From contig CAZRIE010000069.1 of the NCBI GenBank assembly GCA_964600075.1, positions 1 to 23,025 on the forward strand: a DNA stretch of 23,025 bases, given 5' to 3'. Positions 1 through 8,252 of this stretch are shown here, piece by piece (the stretch's first letter is position 1; the number at the start of each line of letters is the position of its first letter). Made by a program: the position numbers and the translations under genes. The notes under the pieces are model-generated. The model was not told where the DNA came from, made no database searches, and was given only the letters and a program-made list of their open reading frames with translations. The stretch is from CAZRIE01 sp964600075 (GTDB taxonomy: Bacteria > Bacteroidota > Bacteroidia > Flavobacteriales > Flavobacteriaceae).

Positions 1-72
1 AGTAGATAGAACTAAAGTTAGGACCAATAACAGGTCAGTAGATAGAACTAAAGTTAGGACCAACAACAGGCA
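1..72. repeat. 36-bp direct tandem repeat, two copies, cut by the window edge
   Basis: Positions 1-36 and 37-72 are two head-to-tail copies that differ at only about two positions (T/C near base 27 of the unit and the last base). A degenerate third start (agtaagcaaaactaaa) is seen at 81-96. Because the first copy begins at base 1, the array may extend further left. There is no unique spacer between copies. The unit is a multiple of three, and frame 2 stays open through both copies (12-residue repeat beginning VDRTKVRTNN) until TAG at 74-76, so it could be the tail of a repeat-bearing protein or simply an intergenic minisatellite. Confidence 0.8.
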
Positions 73-176
73 ATAGAATCAGTAAGCAAAACTAAAATCG
101 ATTAATTGTAGCTGTGGACTAATTGCGATGTCCAGCATAGGTATGGCAGAAGCTTTCAGAACATTTTGAAATTTTT

Positions 177-208
177 AAAAAGGGTAATCAATAAATTACC
201 CTTTTTTT
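177..208 (+). terminator. Intrinsic terminator of a gene left of the window
   Basis: The stem is AAAAAGGGTAAT (177-188) paired with ATTACCCTTTTT (195-206), loop CAATAA, followed by a run of seven T (202-208). It ends a plus-strand transcript arriving from the left. The flanking A and T runs also let it work on the minus strand. Confidence 0.85.
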
Positions 209-240
209 CGTTACTGATGTAATACCAGATTTCTTTATTG

Positions 241-912
241 ATGAAAAAGCACCCTCAGAACAAAAAAAAAATAAGAACACGCTTTGTAATAGAGTCAATT
301 GCGTTATTTATTATTGTTAGTTCGCCGTTCATTTTCAAACTACATGAATATTTGCCTCAAGACCCAGAGGCTACAATTAATCTTTTTGGCTTCAAAATAG
401 ATAGTAATGGTTTCTTAGATTTGAATACCTATGGTTGGTTTTTGTTAGGAAAAATAGTTCCACTTATCTTACTATTCATTTGGTTTTTGACATGCAAACA
501 TTGGTGGTATCATATAATCTTGATTCCGATTATGATGTATGCCTTTCAAATTTTTGAAGTGCTCTACACTAGTGATAAGTTTGTTGATACCAGAAATCTA
601 CTATGGCTACTACCTGTTTGTATGGTAGTTATTCCATTCGTTTATTTTATTAGGATTAAACTGTACGACAAATATGTTCATGGTATTGATTTGGAAGCCA
701 TGGAAACGGAGTTGAATACCCTCAAAGAAAAACAAGTTATTCAAAATATCAAAACCGAGTCCGAAGCAACATTCACAAATACTTCAAAAGAGGCTAAAGA
801 ATACCTTACCCTTTCCGAAAAAATTGACCAAAAACTTTCAACTGATAACTTAGAATCGATATTCAGACAGTTTCAAACCCAGCTGAACAATTGGATACGT
901 CTAAGATTCTAA
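241..912 (+). CDS. Hypothetical membrane protein with four predicted helices and a cytoplasmic coiled-coil tail
   Basis: I do not recognise a family. The product is 223 residues from ATG at 241; a TTG one codon earlier is also in frame, but ATG is preferred. A basic N-terminus (KKHPQNKKKIRTR) is followed by hydrophobic stretches at about 16-33, 64-84, 88-107 and 118-140. Then comes a charged, helical and probably coiled-coil region (about 150-190, rich in Glu, Lys and Gln) and an amphipathic C-terminus. The positive-inside rule suggests that both termini are cytoplasmic. The gene sits alone, 32 bases after a terminator and 112 bases before the alanine dehydrogenase gene, so it is probably transcribed by itself. 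AT-rich codon use resembles its neighbours. A structural or signalling membrane role is possible, but nothing in the sequence shows which. Confidence 0.75.
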   Translation: MKKHPQNKKKIRTRFVIESIALFIIVSSPFIFKLHEYLPQDPEATINLFGFKIDSNGFLDLNTYGWFLLGKIVPLILLFIWFLTCKHWWYHIILIPIMMYAFQIFEVLYTSDKFVDTRNLLWLLPVCMVVIPFVYFIRIKLYDKYVHGIDLEAMETELNTLKEKQVIQNIKTESEATFTNTSKEAKEYLTLSEKIDQKLSTDNLESIFRQFQTQLNNWIRLRF

Positions 913-1024
913 TTCTTCGCCCACAAAATGTAAATAGGCTTCCTATCTGAACACCTATTTTTAGTTCAACAAAATATCGTATTTTTACTGTTAATCGAAA
1001 CCGCTACGGTTAGAAGTAATCTCT

Positions 1025-2224
1025 ATGAACCAACCGGCCTCTCCCTTTAGTAAACAACAGTTACTTCCGCAAGAAGAAACCTTAGAAATACTTCGGCAGA
1101 AAAGGGAACTTTATATCGGTATCCCAAAAGAAAACCAATATCAAGAACAACGTATTTGTCTGACACCAGATGCCGTAAACGCTATTACTTCAAACGGTCA
1201 TCAGGTCTTGATTGAATCTGGTGCAGGAGAAGGGGCAAATTATTCCGATTTGGATTATACCAATGCAGGCGGAGAAATAACAAGAGATACAAAAAAGGTA
1301 TTCGCTTGCCCGCTATTGCTGAAAGTAGAACCTCCTTCTCTTTCAGAAATTGAATTGATAAACCCACAGACGACAGTCATATCGGCCTTACAGTTAAAAA
1401 CACAGAGCAAGGCATACTTCGAAAAAATGGCCAAAAAGCGTATTACGGCCATTGCATTCGAATACATTCGCGATGACGATGGAAAATACCCTGCAGTGCG
1501 TTCTTTGAGCGAAATCGCGGGAATTTCATCTGTTCTTATTGCCTCTGAAATTATGGCGGCTACCAACGATGGCAACGGACTTATGTTTGGAAACATCAGT
1601 GGCGTACCGCCTGTAGAAGTTGTGATTATCGGAGCTGGCACCGTCGGGGAATTTGCTGCGCGATCGGCCTTGGGCCTTGGGGCAAATGTGAAAATCTTTG
1701 ACAATTCCATTACTAAATTACGTAATATTCAGGCCAACTTACGGCAAACGGTCTACACTTCTACCATACAACCAAAGAATCTATTGAAATCGTTGAAACG
1801 ATGTGATGTTGCCATTGGAGCGACCCGGGGTAAAGATCGATCTCCGGTCGTGGTTTCGAGTACGATGGTAGAGCATATGAAAAAAGGGGCTGTCATTATG
1901 GATGTCAGCATCGATATGGGAGGTTGTTTTGAAACTAGTGAAATAACCACTCATGCCAAACCCACTATTGAAAAATTTGGGGTAATCCATTATTGCGTTC
2001 CGAATATTCCTTCACGCTATCCAAAGACTGCTACGCTATCAATCAGTAATATTTTTACCCCCTATTTACTCGAACTCGGCGAAAACGGTGGTATGGAAAA
2101 TTCGTTGCGCTTTGACAAAGGCCTTCGTAACGGACTCTACATGTACCACGGTATACTGACCAATAAATCGGTTGGAGAATGGTTCGATCTGCAGTACAGC
2201 GATATTAATTTTCTGATATTTTAG
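1025..2224 (+). CDS. ald: Alanine dehydrogenase family protein (Bacteroidota type)
   Basis: This 399-residue protein belongs to the alanine dehydrogenase/transhydrogenase alpha-chain (Ald/PntA) family, which oxidises L-alanine to pyruvate with NAD in the cytoplasm. Visible signatures are the N-terminal IGIPKE (31-36), an Arg at 43 matching the substrate-binding Arg15 of mycobacterial Ald, the Rossmann motif GAGTVG (203-208), VSIDMGGCFETS (294-305) carrying the catalytic-type Asp297, and CVPNIPSRYPKTATLSISN (324-342), which corresponds to VANMPxxxPRTST of classical enzymes. Two residues differ from classical Ald: the second Lys of KVKEP is replaced (KVEPP, Glu102), and the His of FLHLAA is Gln123 (ALQLK). 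An extra 25-30 residue N-terminal extension is also present. From memory, the same substitutions occur widely in Bacteroidota orthologues, so this is a lineage feature and not decay. The substrate is therefore less certain than the family name. Confidence 0.85.
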   Translation: MNQPASPFSKQQLLPQEETLEILRQKRELYIGIPKENQYQEQRICLTPDAVNAITSNGHQVLIESGAGEGANYSDLDYTNAGGEITRDTKKVFACPLLLKVEPPSLSEIELINPQTTVISALQLKTQSKAYFEKMAKKRITAIAFEYIRDDDGKYPAVRSLSEIAGISSVLIASEIMAATNDGNGLMFGNISGVPPVEVVIIGAGTVGEFAARSALGLGANVKIFDNSITKLRNIQANLRQTVYTSTIQPKNLLKSLKRCDVAIGATRGKDRSPVVVSSTMVEHMKKGAVIMDVSIDMGGCFETSEITTHAKPTIEKFGVIHYCVPNIPSRYPKTATLSISNIFTPYLLELGENGGMENSLRFDKGLRNGLYMYHGILTNKSVGEWFDLQYSDINFLIF

Positions 2225-2312
2225 AAAAGTTCAACCACATATGCGCGTATGAAGTTCAAATTCCGACTATTTTGAAATTTATAATTTCAGTGTTTAGAAT
2301 TTTGGTTTTGGT

Positions 2313-2320
2313 TACTTTTG
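2313..2320 (+). promoter_or_regulatory. Possible -7 promoter element upstream of the DUF4258-like gene
   Basis: TACTTTTG matches the Bacteroidota -7 form TAnnTTTG. It would start transcription near 2326, giving a leader of about 68 bases before ATG 2394. A good -33 TTTG at the right distance is not seen, so this is weak. Confidence 0.3.
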
Positions 2321-2393
2321 CATGAACTTTCTATACCACACCTTAAACTTCTAACTTTCTTGCTTTTTAACCCGCTAACTTAGTAACTAAAAA

Positions 2394-2777
2394 ATGGCCT
2401 TCCTTAAACGTTTGGGTTTTTATCTAGTCGGATTGTCTATCGGAATCGTATTTCTAACCGTGTTTCTAAAGAAAAAAACGGAAGAGACGGGAACGGAATT
2501 CTGTTACTTTCCAAATTGTAGAACCTTGAAAGACCTTCGTTCGAAACCGATATCCTATTCCGACGAAATCAAGCGATTGATGGAAGAAAAAAAATTGGAC
2601 ACCCTAGATATCGCCTATTTTCTAAGAAAAGGAGAAGTAGATTTCGGAAAAAGCGATACCAAATCCAAACCTTGTAAAACCTATTTTATCGAAGGACTGG
2701 TAAAAGATAAGGAGGCACTAATGAAAGTCATTAATTGTACGGAAAAAGTAAGGTTAGAGGAGGTTTGTATCGAATAG
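2394..2777 (+). CDS. Small membrane-anchored protein, DUF4258-like
   Basis: The product has 127 residues. A single hydrophobic helix at about 6-25 (YLVGLSIGIVFLTVFL) is followed by KKK, and the rest is soluble. Five Cys lie after the membrane segment (37, 42, 94, 115, 125), and the YFIEGLVKDKEALMKVINC segment resembles the DUF4258 fold as I remember it from flavobacterial proteins encoded next to alanine dehydrogenase. No catalytic motif is visible and the function is unknown. The gene lies 169 bases after ald on the same strand and may have its own promoter. The orientation of the soluble domain is not certain: if periplasmic, the cysteines could form disulfides; the three lysines after the helix argue for a cytoplasmic location. 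Confidence 0.7.
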   Translation: MAFLKRLGFYLVGLSIGIVFLTVFLKKKTEETGTEFCYFPNCRTLKDLRSKPISYSDEIKRLMEEKKLDTLDIAYFLRKGEVDFGKSDTKSKPCKTYFIEGLVKDKEALMKVINCTEKVRLEEVCIE

Positions 2778-2942
2778 TGGTTTGATTTTTTAACCGCAAA
2801 AATTACAAAGAATGCGAAAAGTTCGCTATGCGTGTTTGTAAAATAGACTGCTAACTTGCCTTCGATAGCAAGTACGGAATTTGGCCATAATCTCGCAGAA
2901 TACCACCAAAATTAACCTCCAGCTGAAATTACAGGCTAAACT

Positions 2943-4109
2943 TTAGATTTTCCTCCGCTTCCGTTCTTTTTTTAATAAAGTCAGTTCGCGCGTAGTTTGC
3001 CCTGCAACCGATGTGTTTTCCTCGGCACGACGAATCAAATAGGGCATGACATCTCGAACAGGTCCGAAAGGGAGATATTTTGCCACATTATAGTCCTTAT
3101 CGGCCAAATTGAAAGAGATGTGGTCGCTCATTCCATAAAGCTGTCCAAACCAAATACGACTGTCGTTGTTTGAAATCCCTTTTTCTTCCATGAGTTTTAT
3201 TAAACGATAACTACTGTTTTCGTTATGTGTTCCTGCAAAAATCCCGATAGCATCCACATGGTTCACTATATATTCTACTGCAGTGTCAAAATTATCATCA
3301 GTTTCCTTTTTCGAAGCACAGATCGGTGTGGGGTATCCTTTTTTTTCGGCCCTTTCGTTCTCTTTCTCCATGTACGCACCGCGCACTACTTTAATTCCAA
3401 TTTTAAAATTTTCTGATTTGGCCTTTTCATACAGGTTTTTTAGGTAATCCATGCGATCCCATCGGTACATCTGCAGGGTGTTGAATACGATGGGTTTTTC
3501 TTTGTTGTACTTGCGCATCATATCTTCTATCAATTGATCGGCTGCATCTTGCATCCAACTCTCCTCGGCATCGATTAACAGTAAAACATCGAGATCATGG
3601 GCTTTTTTACACGTTTTCTCGAAACGGGCAATCACTCTTTTCCACTCTTCCTGTTCTTTTGCTGTCAAGGTTTTACCTTCGCTTATTTTATTGAAAAGTG
3701 AAAAACGTCCGTATCCGGTAGGTTTAAAAACGGCAAAGGGAATAGCATCCTTCTCCTTTACGAAATCCAAAACCTTTAAAATCATGGCCAGGGCATCATC
3801 AAAAGGATCTTCAGTGTCTTTACCTTCAACGGAATAATCCAATACAGAGCATACATTTTTCTCATACATCTTATCGACATTGGGCAAGCAATCCAATTCA
3901 CTGACCCCACCGCAGAAGTGGTCAAATACTGTTGCACGGATCAATCCTTCTACCGGAAGGTGTGCTTTGATGGCAAAATTGGTCATGGCAGTACCGATAC
4001 GCACCAAAGGTTCGTTGGCAATCATCTTGAACAAAAAATAGGCACGTTCCAATTCGGCGTCTGTTTTAAGGGTAAAGGCCGTGGCGGTATCTTCAAAAAT
4101 TCGATTCAT
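2943..4109 (-). CDS. Proline dehydrogenase (single-domain, FAD-dependent)
   Basis: This 388-residue protein of the PRODH family carries out the first step of proline catabolism, L-proline to 1-pyrroline-5-carboxylate, passing electrons through FAD to the quinone pool. Diagnostic segments are FAVFKPTGYGR (about 126-136), KIGIKVVRGAYMEKE in the barrel, FAGTHNENS, FGQLYGMSDH near residue 320 and the C-terminal RRAEEN (360-365), which matches the proline carboxylate-binding RRxxEN motif. It is a stand-alone proline dehydrogenase without the P5C dehydrogenase domain of PutA, and no P5C dehydrogenase gene lies in the window. The C-terminus is strongly basic (KKERKRRKI). It is transcribed away from aroB across a 223-base shared upstream region. 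Confidence 0.92.
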   Translation of the reverse strand: MNRIFEDTATAFTLKTDAELERAYFLFKMIANEPLVRIGTAMTNFAIKAHLPVEGLIRATVFDHFCGGVSELDCLPNVDKMYEKNVCSVLDYSVEGKDTEDPFDDALAMILKVLDFVKEKDAIPFAVFKPTGYGRFSLFNKISEGKTLTAKEQEEWKRVIARFEKTCKKAHDLDVLLLIDAEESWMQDAADQLIEDMMRKYNKEKPIVFNTLQMYRWDRMDYLKNLYEKAKSENFKIGIKVVRGAYMEKENERAEKKGYPTPICASKKETDDNFDTAVEYIVNHVDAIGIFAGTHNENSSYRLIKLMEEKGISNNDSRIWFGQLYGMSDHISFNLADKDYNVAKYLPFGPVRDVMPYLIRRAEENTSVAGQTTRELTLLKKERKRRKI

Positions 4110-4332
4110 TTTATATAGTTTCTAGCGGAATCAAATATAAAGACAGAAATTGTATTCTTTAGGTAAAAAATATCCTTTATTTTGCAAGTCAATTTAGAGG
4201 TTTACTTCCTTTAAAGTAATCACAAAAGCAAATAACTAAAGAATGGTGCCAGCTTTTGTCTCCTTTATAATTGGAACAATAAATTGGAAAGATTCGTGCC
4301 TTCGCAGGAATGATAAATAAAAATACTATTTG

Positions 4333-5397
4333 ATGGAGTCGATTACCACATCTTCTTACGCAGTTCATTTTAATCAAAGGGCCTATGATGCCATTAATAG
4401 CCATCTTTCCCAGAAATCATACTCCAAGATTTTTATTTTGGTCGATGAAAACACCCATCAATTTTGTTTACCAGATTTTATGGCCAGGTTACAGGGCGAC
4501 CATGATTTTGAGATTATTGAAATCGAATCGGGCGAAATCAATAAGAACATAGCAACCTGCACTCAAGTTTGGGAAGTACTTTCAGAACTTGATGCCGACC
4601 GCAAGAGCCTTGTCATCAACCTCGGAGGAGGTGTAATCACAGATTTGGGGGGCTTTGTGGCATCAACCTTTAAAAGAGGTATCGCGTTCATAAACGTGCC
4701 CACTACCCTATTGTCGATGGTTGATGCATCCGTTGGTGGTAAGACGGGTGTGGATCTTGGGGCTTTAAAAAATCAGATAGGCGTAATCAACCAACCTGAA
4801 ATGGTAGTCATCGTTTCCGGTTTTCTGAAAACCTTGGAAGAACGGCAGCTACAAAGTGGCTTTGCCGAAATGTTGAAACATGGTCTTATTCAAAGCGCTT
4901 CATATTGGAAGGCGTTGAAAAATGTAGAGAACTTTTCGTTAATTGACGATTTGATATACGAATCTGTTGTCATTAAAAATAAAGTAGTATTACAAGACCC
5001 TACGGAACAAAACTTGCGTAAAATATTAAATTTCGGCCATACATTGGGTCATGCCATCGAATCGTATTTTTTGGAACGCCCAGATAAAGAAACGTTACTT
5101 CATGGTGAAGCGATTGCCATCGGCATGATTTTGGAAGCCTTTCTTTCGAAAGAACTAACGGAACTTTCGCGGGCTGAACTTCATGATATTAAAAATACCT
5201 TTCTTCAGCGCTATCAAAAAACCGTATTCTCAGACGAAGATATCAGCACCATTGTTTCCCTTTTAAAGTTCGACAAGAAAAATTCACATGGTAATATCAA
5301 TTTTGTGCTCCTTCAAAGTATCGGAAAGCCTATTATCGATGTTCAGATTCCTGATGAATTATTCAAGACCGCATTCGCATACTACGCCGAACACTAA
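4333..5397 (+). CDS. aroB: 3-dehydroquinate synthase
   Basis: This enzyme performs the second step of the shikimate pathway, converting DAHP to 3-dehydroquinate using NAD and a divalent metal in the cytoplasm. The 354 residues from ATG 4333 (a TTG just before is also in frame) show the NAD-binding NLGGGVITDLGGF (96-108), NVPTTLLSMVDASVGGKTGVD (121-141), the metal-ligand glutamate in GFAEMLKHGLI, and the metal histidines in LNFGHTLGHAIES and LHGEAIAIGM. The late DKKNSHGNINFVLL matches the family C-terminus. Full length and no missing catalytic segment. It is divergent from proline dehydrogenase and followed, after 132 bases, by an acidic hypothetical gene. Confidence 0.96.
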   Translation: MESITTSSYAVHFNQRAYDAINSHLSQKSYSKIFILVDENTHQFCLPDFMARLQGDHDFEIIEIESGEINKNIATCTQVWEVLSELDADRKSLVINLGGGVITDLGGFVASTFKRGIAFINVPTTLLSMVDASVGGKTGVDLGALKNQIGVINQPEMVVIVSGFLKTLEERQLQSGFAEMLKHGLIQSASYWKALKNVENFSLIDDLIYESVVIKNKVVLQDPTEQNLRKILNFGHTLGHAIESYFLERPDKETLLHGEAIAIGMILEAFLSKELTELSRAELHDIKNTFLQRYQKTVFSDEDISTIVSLLKFDKKNSHGNINFVLLQSIGKPIIDVQIPDELFKTAFAYYAEH

Positions 5398-5529
5398 CTT
5401 CATATACTAAATATTGCAATTGACAACTCTTTGGGAATACCAAAGAAAGAAATGTATAGCTTAGGTAAAAGTTTTAAACCTATTTTATAAATATCTCCCT
5501 ATATCCCAAGGGCAAAAACCGACCTACTT

Positions 5530-5859
5530 ATGTTACGTAAATTAGTTGATTACAAAAAACTGGACCATGCGCTTGCCGCACTCCTAATCGAAAATTATCC
5601 AGATGGTTATGGAGACGACGACATTGTCGTTTTCAAAAATGCACATGGTGAAACTATCGAAGCTGTTGAGTTAAAAACTTCGGATATTATTTATTTAGTG
5701 AAAATATCTAAAAGTCTGGCCAATTTTATTTCCAATTTTGACGATACCATTGAAAAAGAACTGGTATCAAAATCAGAACCCGTTTTAGAAGGGGTCGAAT
5801 CACAGGAATTTGAGGCGGAAACGGAAGTAGACTTCGAACAAGAGGATGACATAGACTAA
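5530..5859 (+). CDS. Acidic conserved hypothetical protein
   Basis: This 109-residue soluble protein has a compact N-terminal part (RKLVDYKKLDHALAALLIEN, then PDGYGDDDIVVFKNAHGETIEAVEL) and a disordered, very acidic C-terminal tail from about residue 75 (EPVLEGVESQEFEAETEVDFEQEDDID). I remember similar proteins downstream of aroB in other Flavobacteriaceae, but no function is known to me. There is no signal peptide or membrane segment. The gap from aroB is 132 bases and contains a small hairpin at 5428-5446 without a T tract, so co-transcription is possible. Confidence 0.75.
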   Translation: MLRKLVDYKKLDHALAALLIENYPDGYGDDDIVVFKNAHGETIEAVELKTSDIIYLVKISKSLANFISNFDDTIEKELVSKSEPVLEGVESQEFEAETEVDFEQEDDID

Positions 5860-5940
5860 ATCGAATTTTATTATCGACCTAAGGAGCTATTAAACAATAT
5901 ATTACGTTTCATTAGCCAAGATCAAAAGTGATTTTTTTAA

Positions 5941-6459
5941 TCACCCCAAATAGCGTTCGCGTAGTATATTTCTGTGGTATTTTTGGTGCCCGCAGATTAC
6001 GAAACCCAAAGCACCAACACTCCACTCCATATTACTGGCGTTGCCTATCTTATCAAGCGTTTCACGGTCAAGATTTGCGAAAATTGCGATAGTAGACTTG
6101 CGAACGACTTTATATTCTTCCATAATACTCTCCTTCGACCTTCTATCGGCCATAGAATGAACAGCGTAAATATCTTGATCAAAACCCGGCAAAGGGGTGC
6201 TATCTCCGCGTGAAAAGCAAAGTGCACGATATTGAAAAACCCGTTCCGTATCTATAATATGAACAAGTACTTGAGCAATGGTCCATTTATCGACCTGATA
6301 ACTATACAAAAGTCCATCGTCAGGAATACTTTCAATAAACTCTTGAAAATTGCCTAGTTGGCGCTTTAACATATCGAGCAACTCTACATCGCCCAAAACA
6401 TCGATATAGGTTTTATAAAAAGGAAAGGGCTCAGAGATTTGTAGTTCAGAAGTTCTCAT
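5941..6459 (-). CDS. DinB-fold metal-binding protein
   Basis: The 172-residue protein belongs to the DinB/YfiT-like four-helix bundle superfamily, whose members bind a metal and often act as thiol-dependent transferases; the actual substrate here is unknown. The three metal histidines are visible: His67 in LVHIIDTE, and His158 and His162 in ICGHQKYHRNILRERYL, the typical C-terminal GHxxHH/HxxxH arrangement. WTIAQVLVHIIDTERVF is the classic first signature. It lies downstream of lrp on the same strand, but the hairpin terminator at 6475-6505 separates the two, so it should have its own transcript, with little space for a promoter outside that hairpin. Confidence 0.85.
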   Translation of the reverse strand: MRTSELQISEPFPFYKTYIDVLGDVELLDMLKRQLGNFQEFIESIPDDGLLYSYQVDKWTIAQVLVHIIDTERVFQYRALCFSRGDSTPLPGFDQDIYAVHSMADRRSKESIMEEYKVVRKSTIAIFANLDRETLDKIGNASNMEWSVGALGFVICGHQKYHRNILRERYLG

Positions 6460-6474
6460 AGTACATGAAGCTAT

Positions 6475-6505
6475 AAAAAAATCCCGAACGGAAAATGTTC
6501 GGGAT
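6475..6505 (-). terminator. Intrinsic terminator of the Lrp/AsnC gene
   Basis: Read on the minus strand, the stem ATCCCGAAC/GTTCGGGAT (6505-6497 and 6489-6481) with a 7-base loop is followed by a T run (6481-6475). It lies 25 bases after the stop codon of the regulator gene and 15 bases before the DinB-fold gene. Confidence 0.9.
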
Positions 6506-6530
6506 TCAGATTATTGAAATCGCCGAATAC

Positions 6531-7010
6531 CTACAATTCGTTAAAGATTGTATGCATCAGCCGTTTTTTATCGTTAAAACTTTCTTCTAAAGAAATCATG
6601 GTCTCGGTTCTACTTATACCATCAATGTCATCAATTTTGAAAATAATATTCTTGGCGTGCGTGGTGTCTTTTGCGCGAATCTTACAAAAGAGATTGAATT
6701 TTCCAGTTGTGATGTGTGCTATAGTGACATTAGGTATTTCTCCAAGCCGTTCAATTACAAATTTGGTTTGGTGCGTTCTTTCTAAAAATATGCCCACGAA
6801 TGCGATAAAAGCATACCCAAGTTTCACATAATCAAGAGTAAGCGACGAGCCTCTTATAATACCCGCCTCTTCCATTTTTTTTACCCTGACATGCACAGTC
6901 CCGGCAGAAATCAACAATTTTTTGGCAATATCGGTAAAAGGGGTTCTGGTATTGTCTATCAACATATCCAGAATCTGGTGGTCAATTTCGTCTAATTTTG
7001 ATTTTCCCAT
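6531..7010 (-). CDS. Lrp/AsnC family transcriptional regulator
   Basis: The 159-residue protein has an N-terminal winged helix (LDEIDHQILDMLIDNTRTPFTDIAKKL, about 6-32; recognition region SAGTVHVRVKKMEEAGIIRG, 35-54) and a C-terminal RAM/AsnC ligand-binding domain (about 65-145, with VTIAHITTGKFNLFCKI). Members of this family form octamers that sense amino acids. The effector cannot be read from sequence. Its position between amino acid or peptide-handling genes (an M14 peptidase upstream) is suggestive only. It is bounded by its own promoter (7028-7062) and terminator (6475-6505), so it is a single-gene unit. Confidence 0.93.
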   Translation of the reverse strand: MGKSKLDEIDHQILDMLIDNTRTPFTDIAKKLLISAGTVHVRVKKMEEAGIIRGSSLTLDYVKLGYAFIAFVGIFLERTHQTKFVIERLGEIPNVTIAHITTGKFNLFCKIRAKDTTHAKNIIFKIDDIDGISRTETMISLEESFNDKKRLMHTIFNEL

Positions 7011-7027
7011 AATTTTTATATTTCAGT

Positions 7028-7062
7028 CAAAAATAAAAAATTAAGAAATAATATGCATCAAA
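7028..7062 (-). promoter_or_regulatory. Bacteroidota-type promoter of the Lrp/AsnC gene
   Basis: On the minus strand, TTTG (7062-7059) and TATTTTTG (7035-7028), a perfect TAnnTTTG, are separated by 23 bases. Predicted start near 7022, giving a leader of about 11 bases to ATG 7010. Confidence 0.55.
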
Positions 7063-7116
7063 AGTTTGTTTTTTTTAACAAAAATGTAATGATTTCCTCT
7101 TTTTTGGAAAAATTAT

Positions 7117-8232
7117 TCAAATTTTGGATTTAATTATCCTATAAAAAAGCTGTTGTTGCAATTGTTTCAAATCGCTAATAATTGAACAGTTATACACGCT
7201 ATGACCATAGTATTGCTGCAAGTCTCCTTTTTTTTCAATTTTTGGGATAAATTGAACGGTATTATCTTTCAAAATTTCCTTGAATAACAGACCTATTGCA
7301 CTGCCATTCTCCAAAGAGGGATTCACAAGGTCGGCATTCATAATCAAAACATCGAAGAAACGTTTTTGGTTTTCGGGTATGTCAAAATACCTTTCTTGTG
7401 CATAATTCTGGACTTCATTTTTTGAAATAGAATTTAGTGCCGCTAAAAGTGCGTGAAAAATATATTCCCTAGTCCGTTCGCGTTCATAGTCATTGGGGTA
7501 ATGTCCGGCCTCGAATAATAAGGTCGGTGTATTTAACATTTGAAATGTGTCACCAACACAATTGGCATTAAAGCCGTCATCATACCTCCCTACCTGTCCA
7601 GGAATCATTTGTTGCAAGACTGTGTTCATGGCAACTATCAGCTTCATGCTCATGGAGCGCGTTTCTGAAATCGTTCGTTCTTCATCATGCGCAGGTGCCA
7701 GAAAAGATACTGTAGCCGGCTTAGAAGTACGGCCAACATTAAATATCGTACGCTGATCATGTAGATTAAAGCAGTAGTCAGGCCGAAATTCATCGAAAAC
7801 CGTTCGGAGTACAACACTTTCTGGTTGGGTTCTTTGTTGCGCATCTCTGTTCAAGTCGATTTCGTTTGCATTTACACGGGTGTATGCGACAGCACCATCA
7901 GGGTTTAACATGGGTATGATTACAATCGTACAACGTTTTAGAATTGTTTCGGCAAGATTAAGTCTGGAATCAAGAAATTTAATCAAATCTAGTGCGGCCT
8001 TGGTGGTAGTCGACTCGTTACCATGCATTTGTGACCACATCATAATCTTAGTTGGTCCTGTTCCCAAAACTATACTTTTGATAAGACGGTTTTCAACAGA
8101 TTTACCAATTGTTTTCACCAAGAACTTCTGGCCTTTATTTTTAAGAAATTCTAATATATGTTCATTGGTTACATAGCGACCTTGAACTGTAATTTCTTTT
8201 ATGGAAACATATTCGGAATGCGCAATCTTCAT
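7117..8232 (-). CDS. M14 family zinc carboxypeptidase, cytoplasmic
   Basis: The 371-residue metallocarboxypeptidase-like protein carries the full M14 active-site set: zinc ligands His70 and Glu73 in MHGNES, His158 in FNLHDQ, substrate-binding Asn128-Arg129 in DLNRDAQ, and the candidate catalytic Glu241 in LLFEAGHYP. NPDGAVAYTRVNANEIDLNRD (110-130) is typical of the family. There is no signal peptide, so it should act in the cytoplasm on small peptides, peptidoglycan-type fragments or amide conjugates; the substrate cannot be told. The last about 90 residues form a separate C-terminal region (after DIPENQKRFFDVLI) not obviously catalytic. The gene is divergent from an XRE-type regulator, and two palindromic sites lie in its promoter region, so it is a likely target of that regulator. 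Confidence 0.88.
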   Translation of the reverse strand: MKIAHSEYVSIKEITVQGRYVTNEHILEFLKNKGQKFLVKTIGKSVENRLIKSIVLGTGPTKIMMWSQMHGNESTTTKAALDLIKFLDSRLNLAETILKRCTIVIIPMLNPDGAVAYTRVNANEIDLNRDAQQRTQPESVVLRTVFDEFRPDYCFNLHDQRTIFNVGRTSKPATVSFLAPAHDEERTISETRSMSMKLIVAMNTVLQQMIPGQVGRYDDGFNANCVGDTFQMLNTPTLLFEAGHYPNDYERERTREYIFHALLAALNSISKNEVQNYAQERYFDIPENQKRFFDVLIMNADLVNPSLENGSAIGLLFKEILKDNTVQFIPKIEKKGDLQQYYGHSVYNCSIISDLKQLQQQLFYRIIKSKI

Positions 8233-8252
8233 TAGACATTAAATTTATACAA

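Noticed and set aside
1..72. CRISPR array
   Set aside because: The 36-bp units are directly adjacent with no unique spacers, and no cas gene is present.
86..169. Short open frame ending in MSSIGMAEAFRTF before the terminator
   Set aside because: It is cut off by TAA at 83-85 and is only 27 codons long. It could be the tail of a frameshifted gene, but nothing supports this within the window.
2854..2873. Terminator between the DUF4258-like gene and proline dehydrogenase
   Set aside because: The hairpin ACTTGC/GCAAGT has no T tract on either strand.
1025..5397. An amino acid catabolic operon (alanine, proline)
   Set aside because: The genes are on different strands, separated by unrelated genes, and no shared regulatory site was seen.
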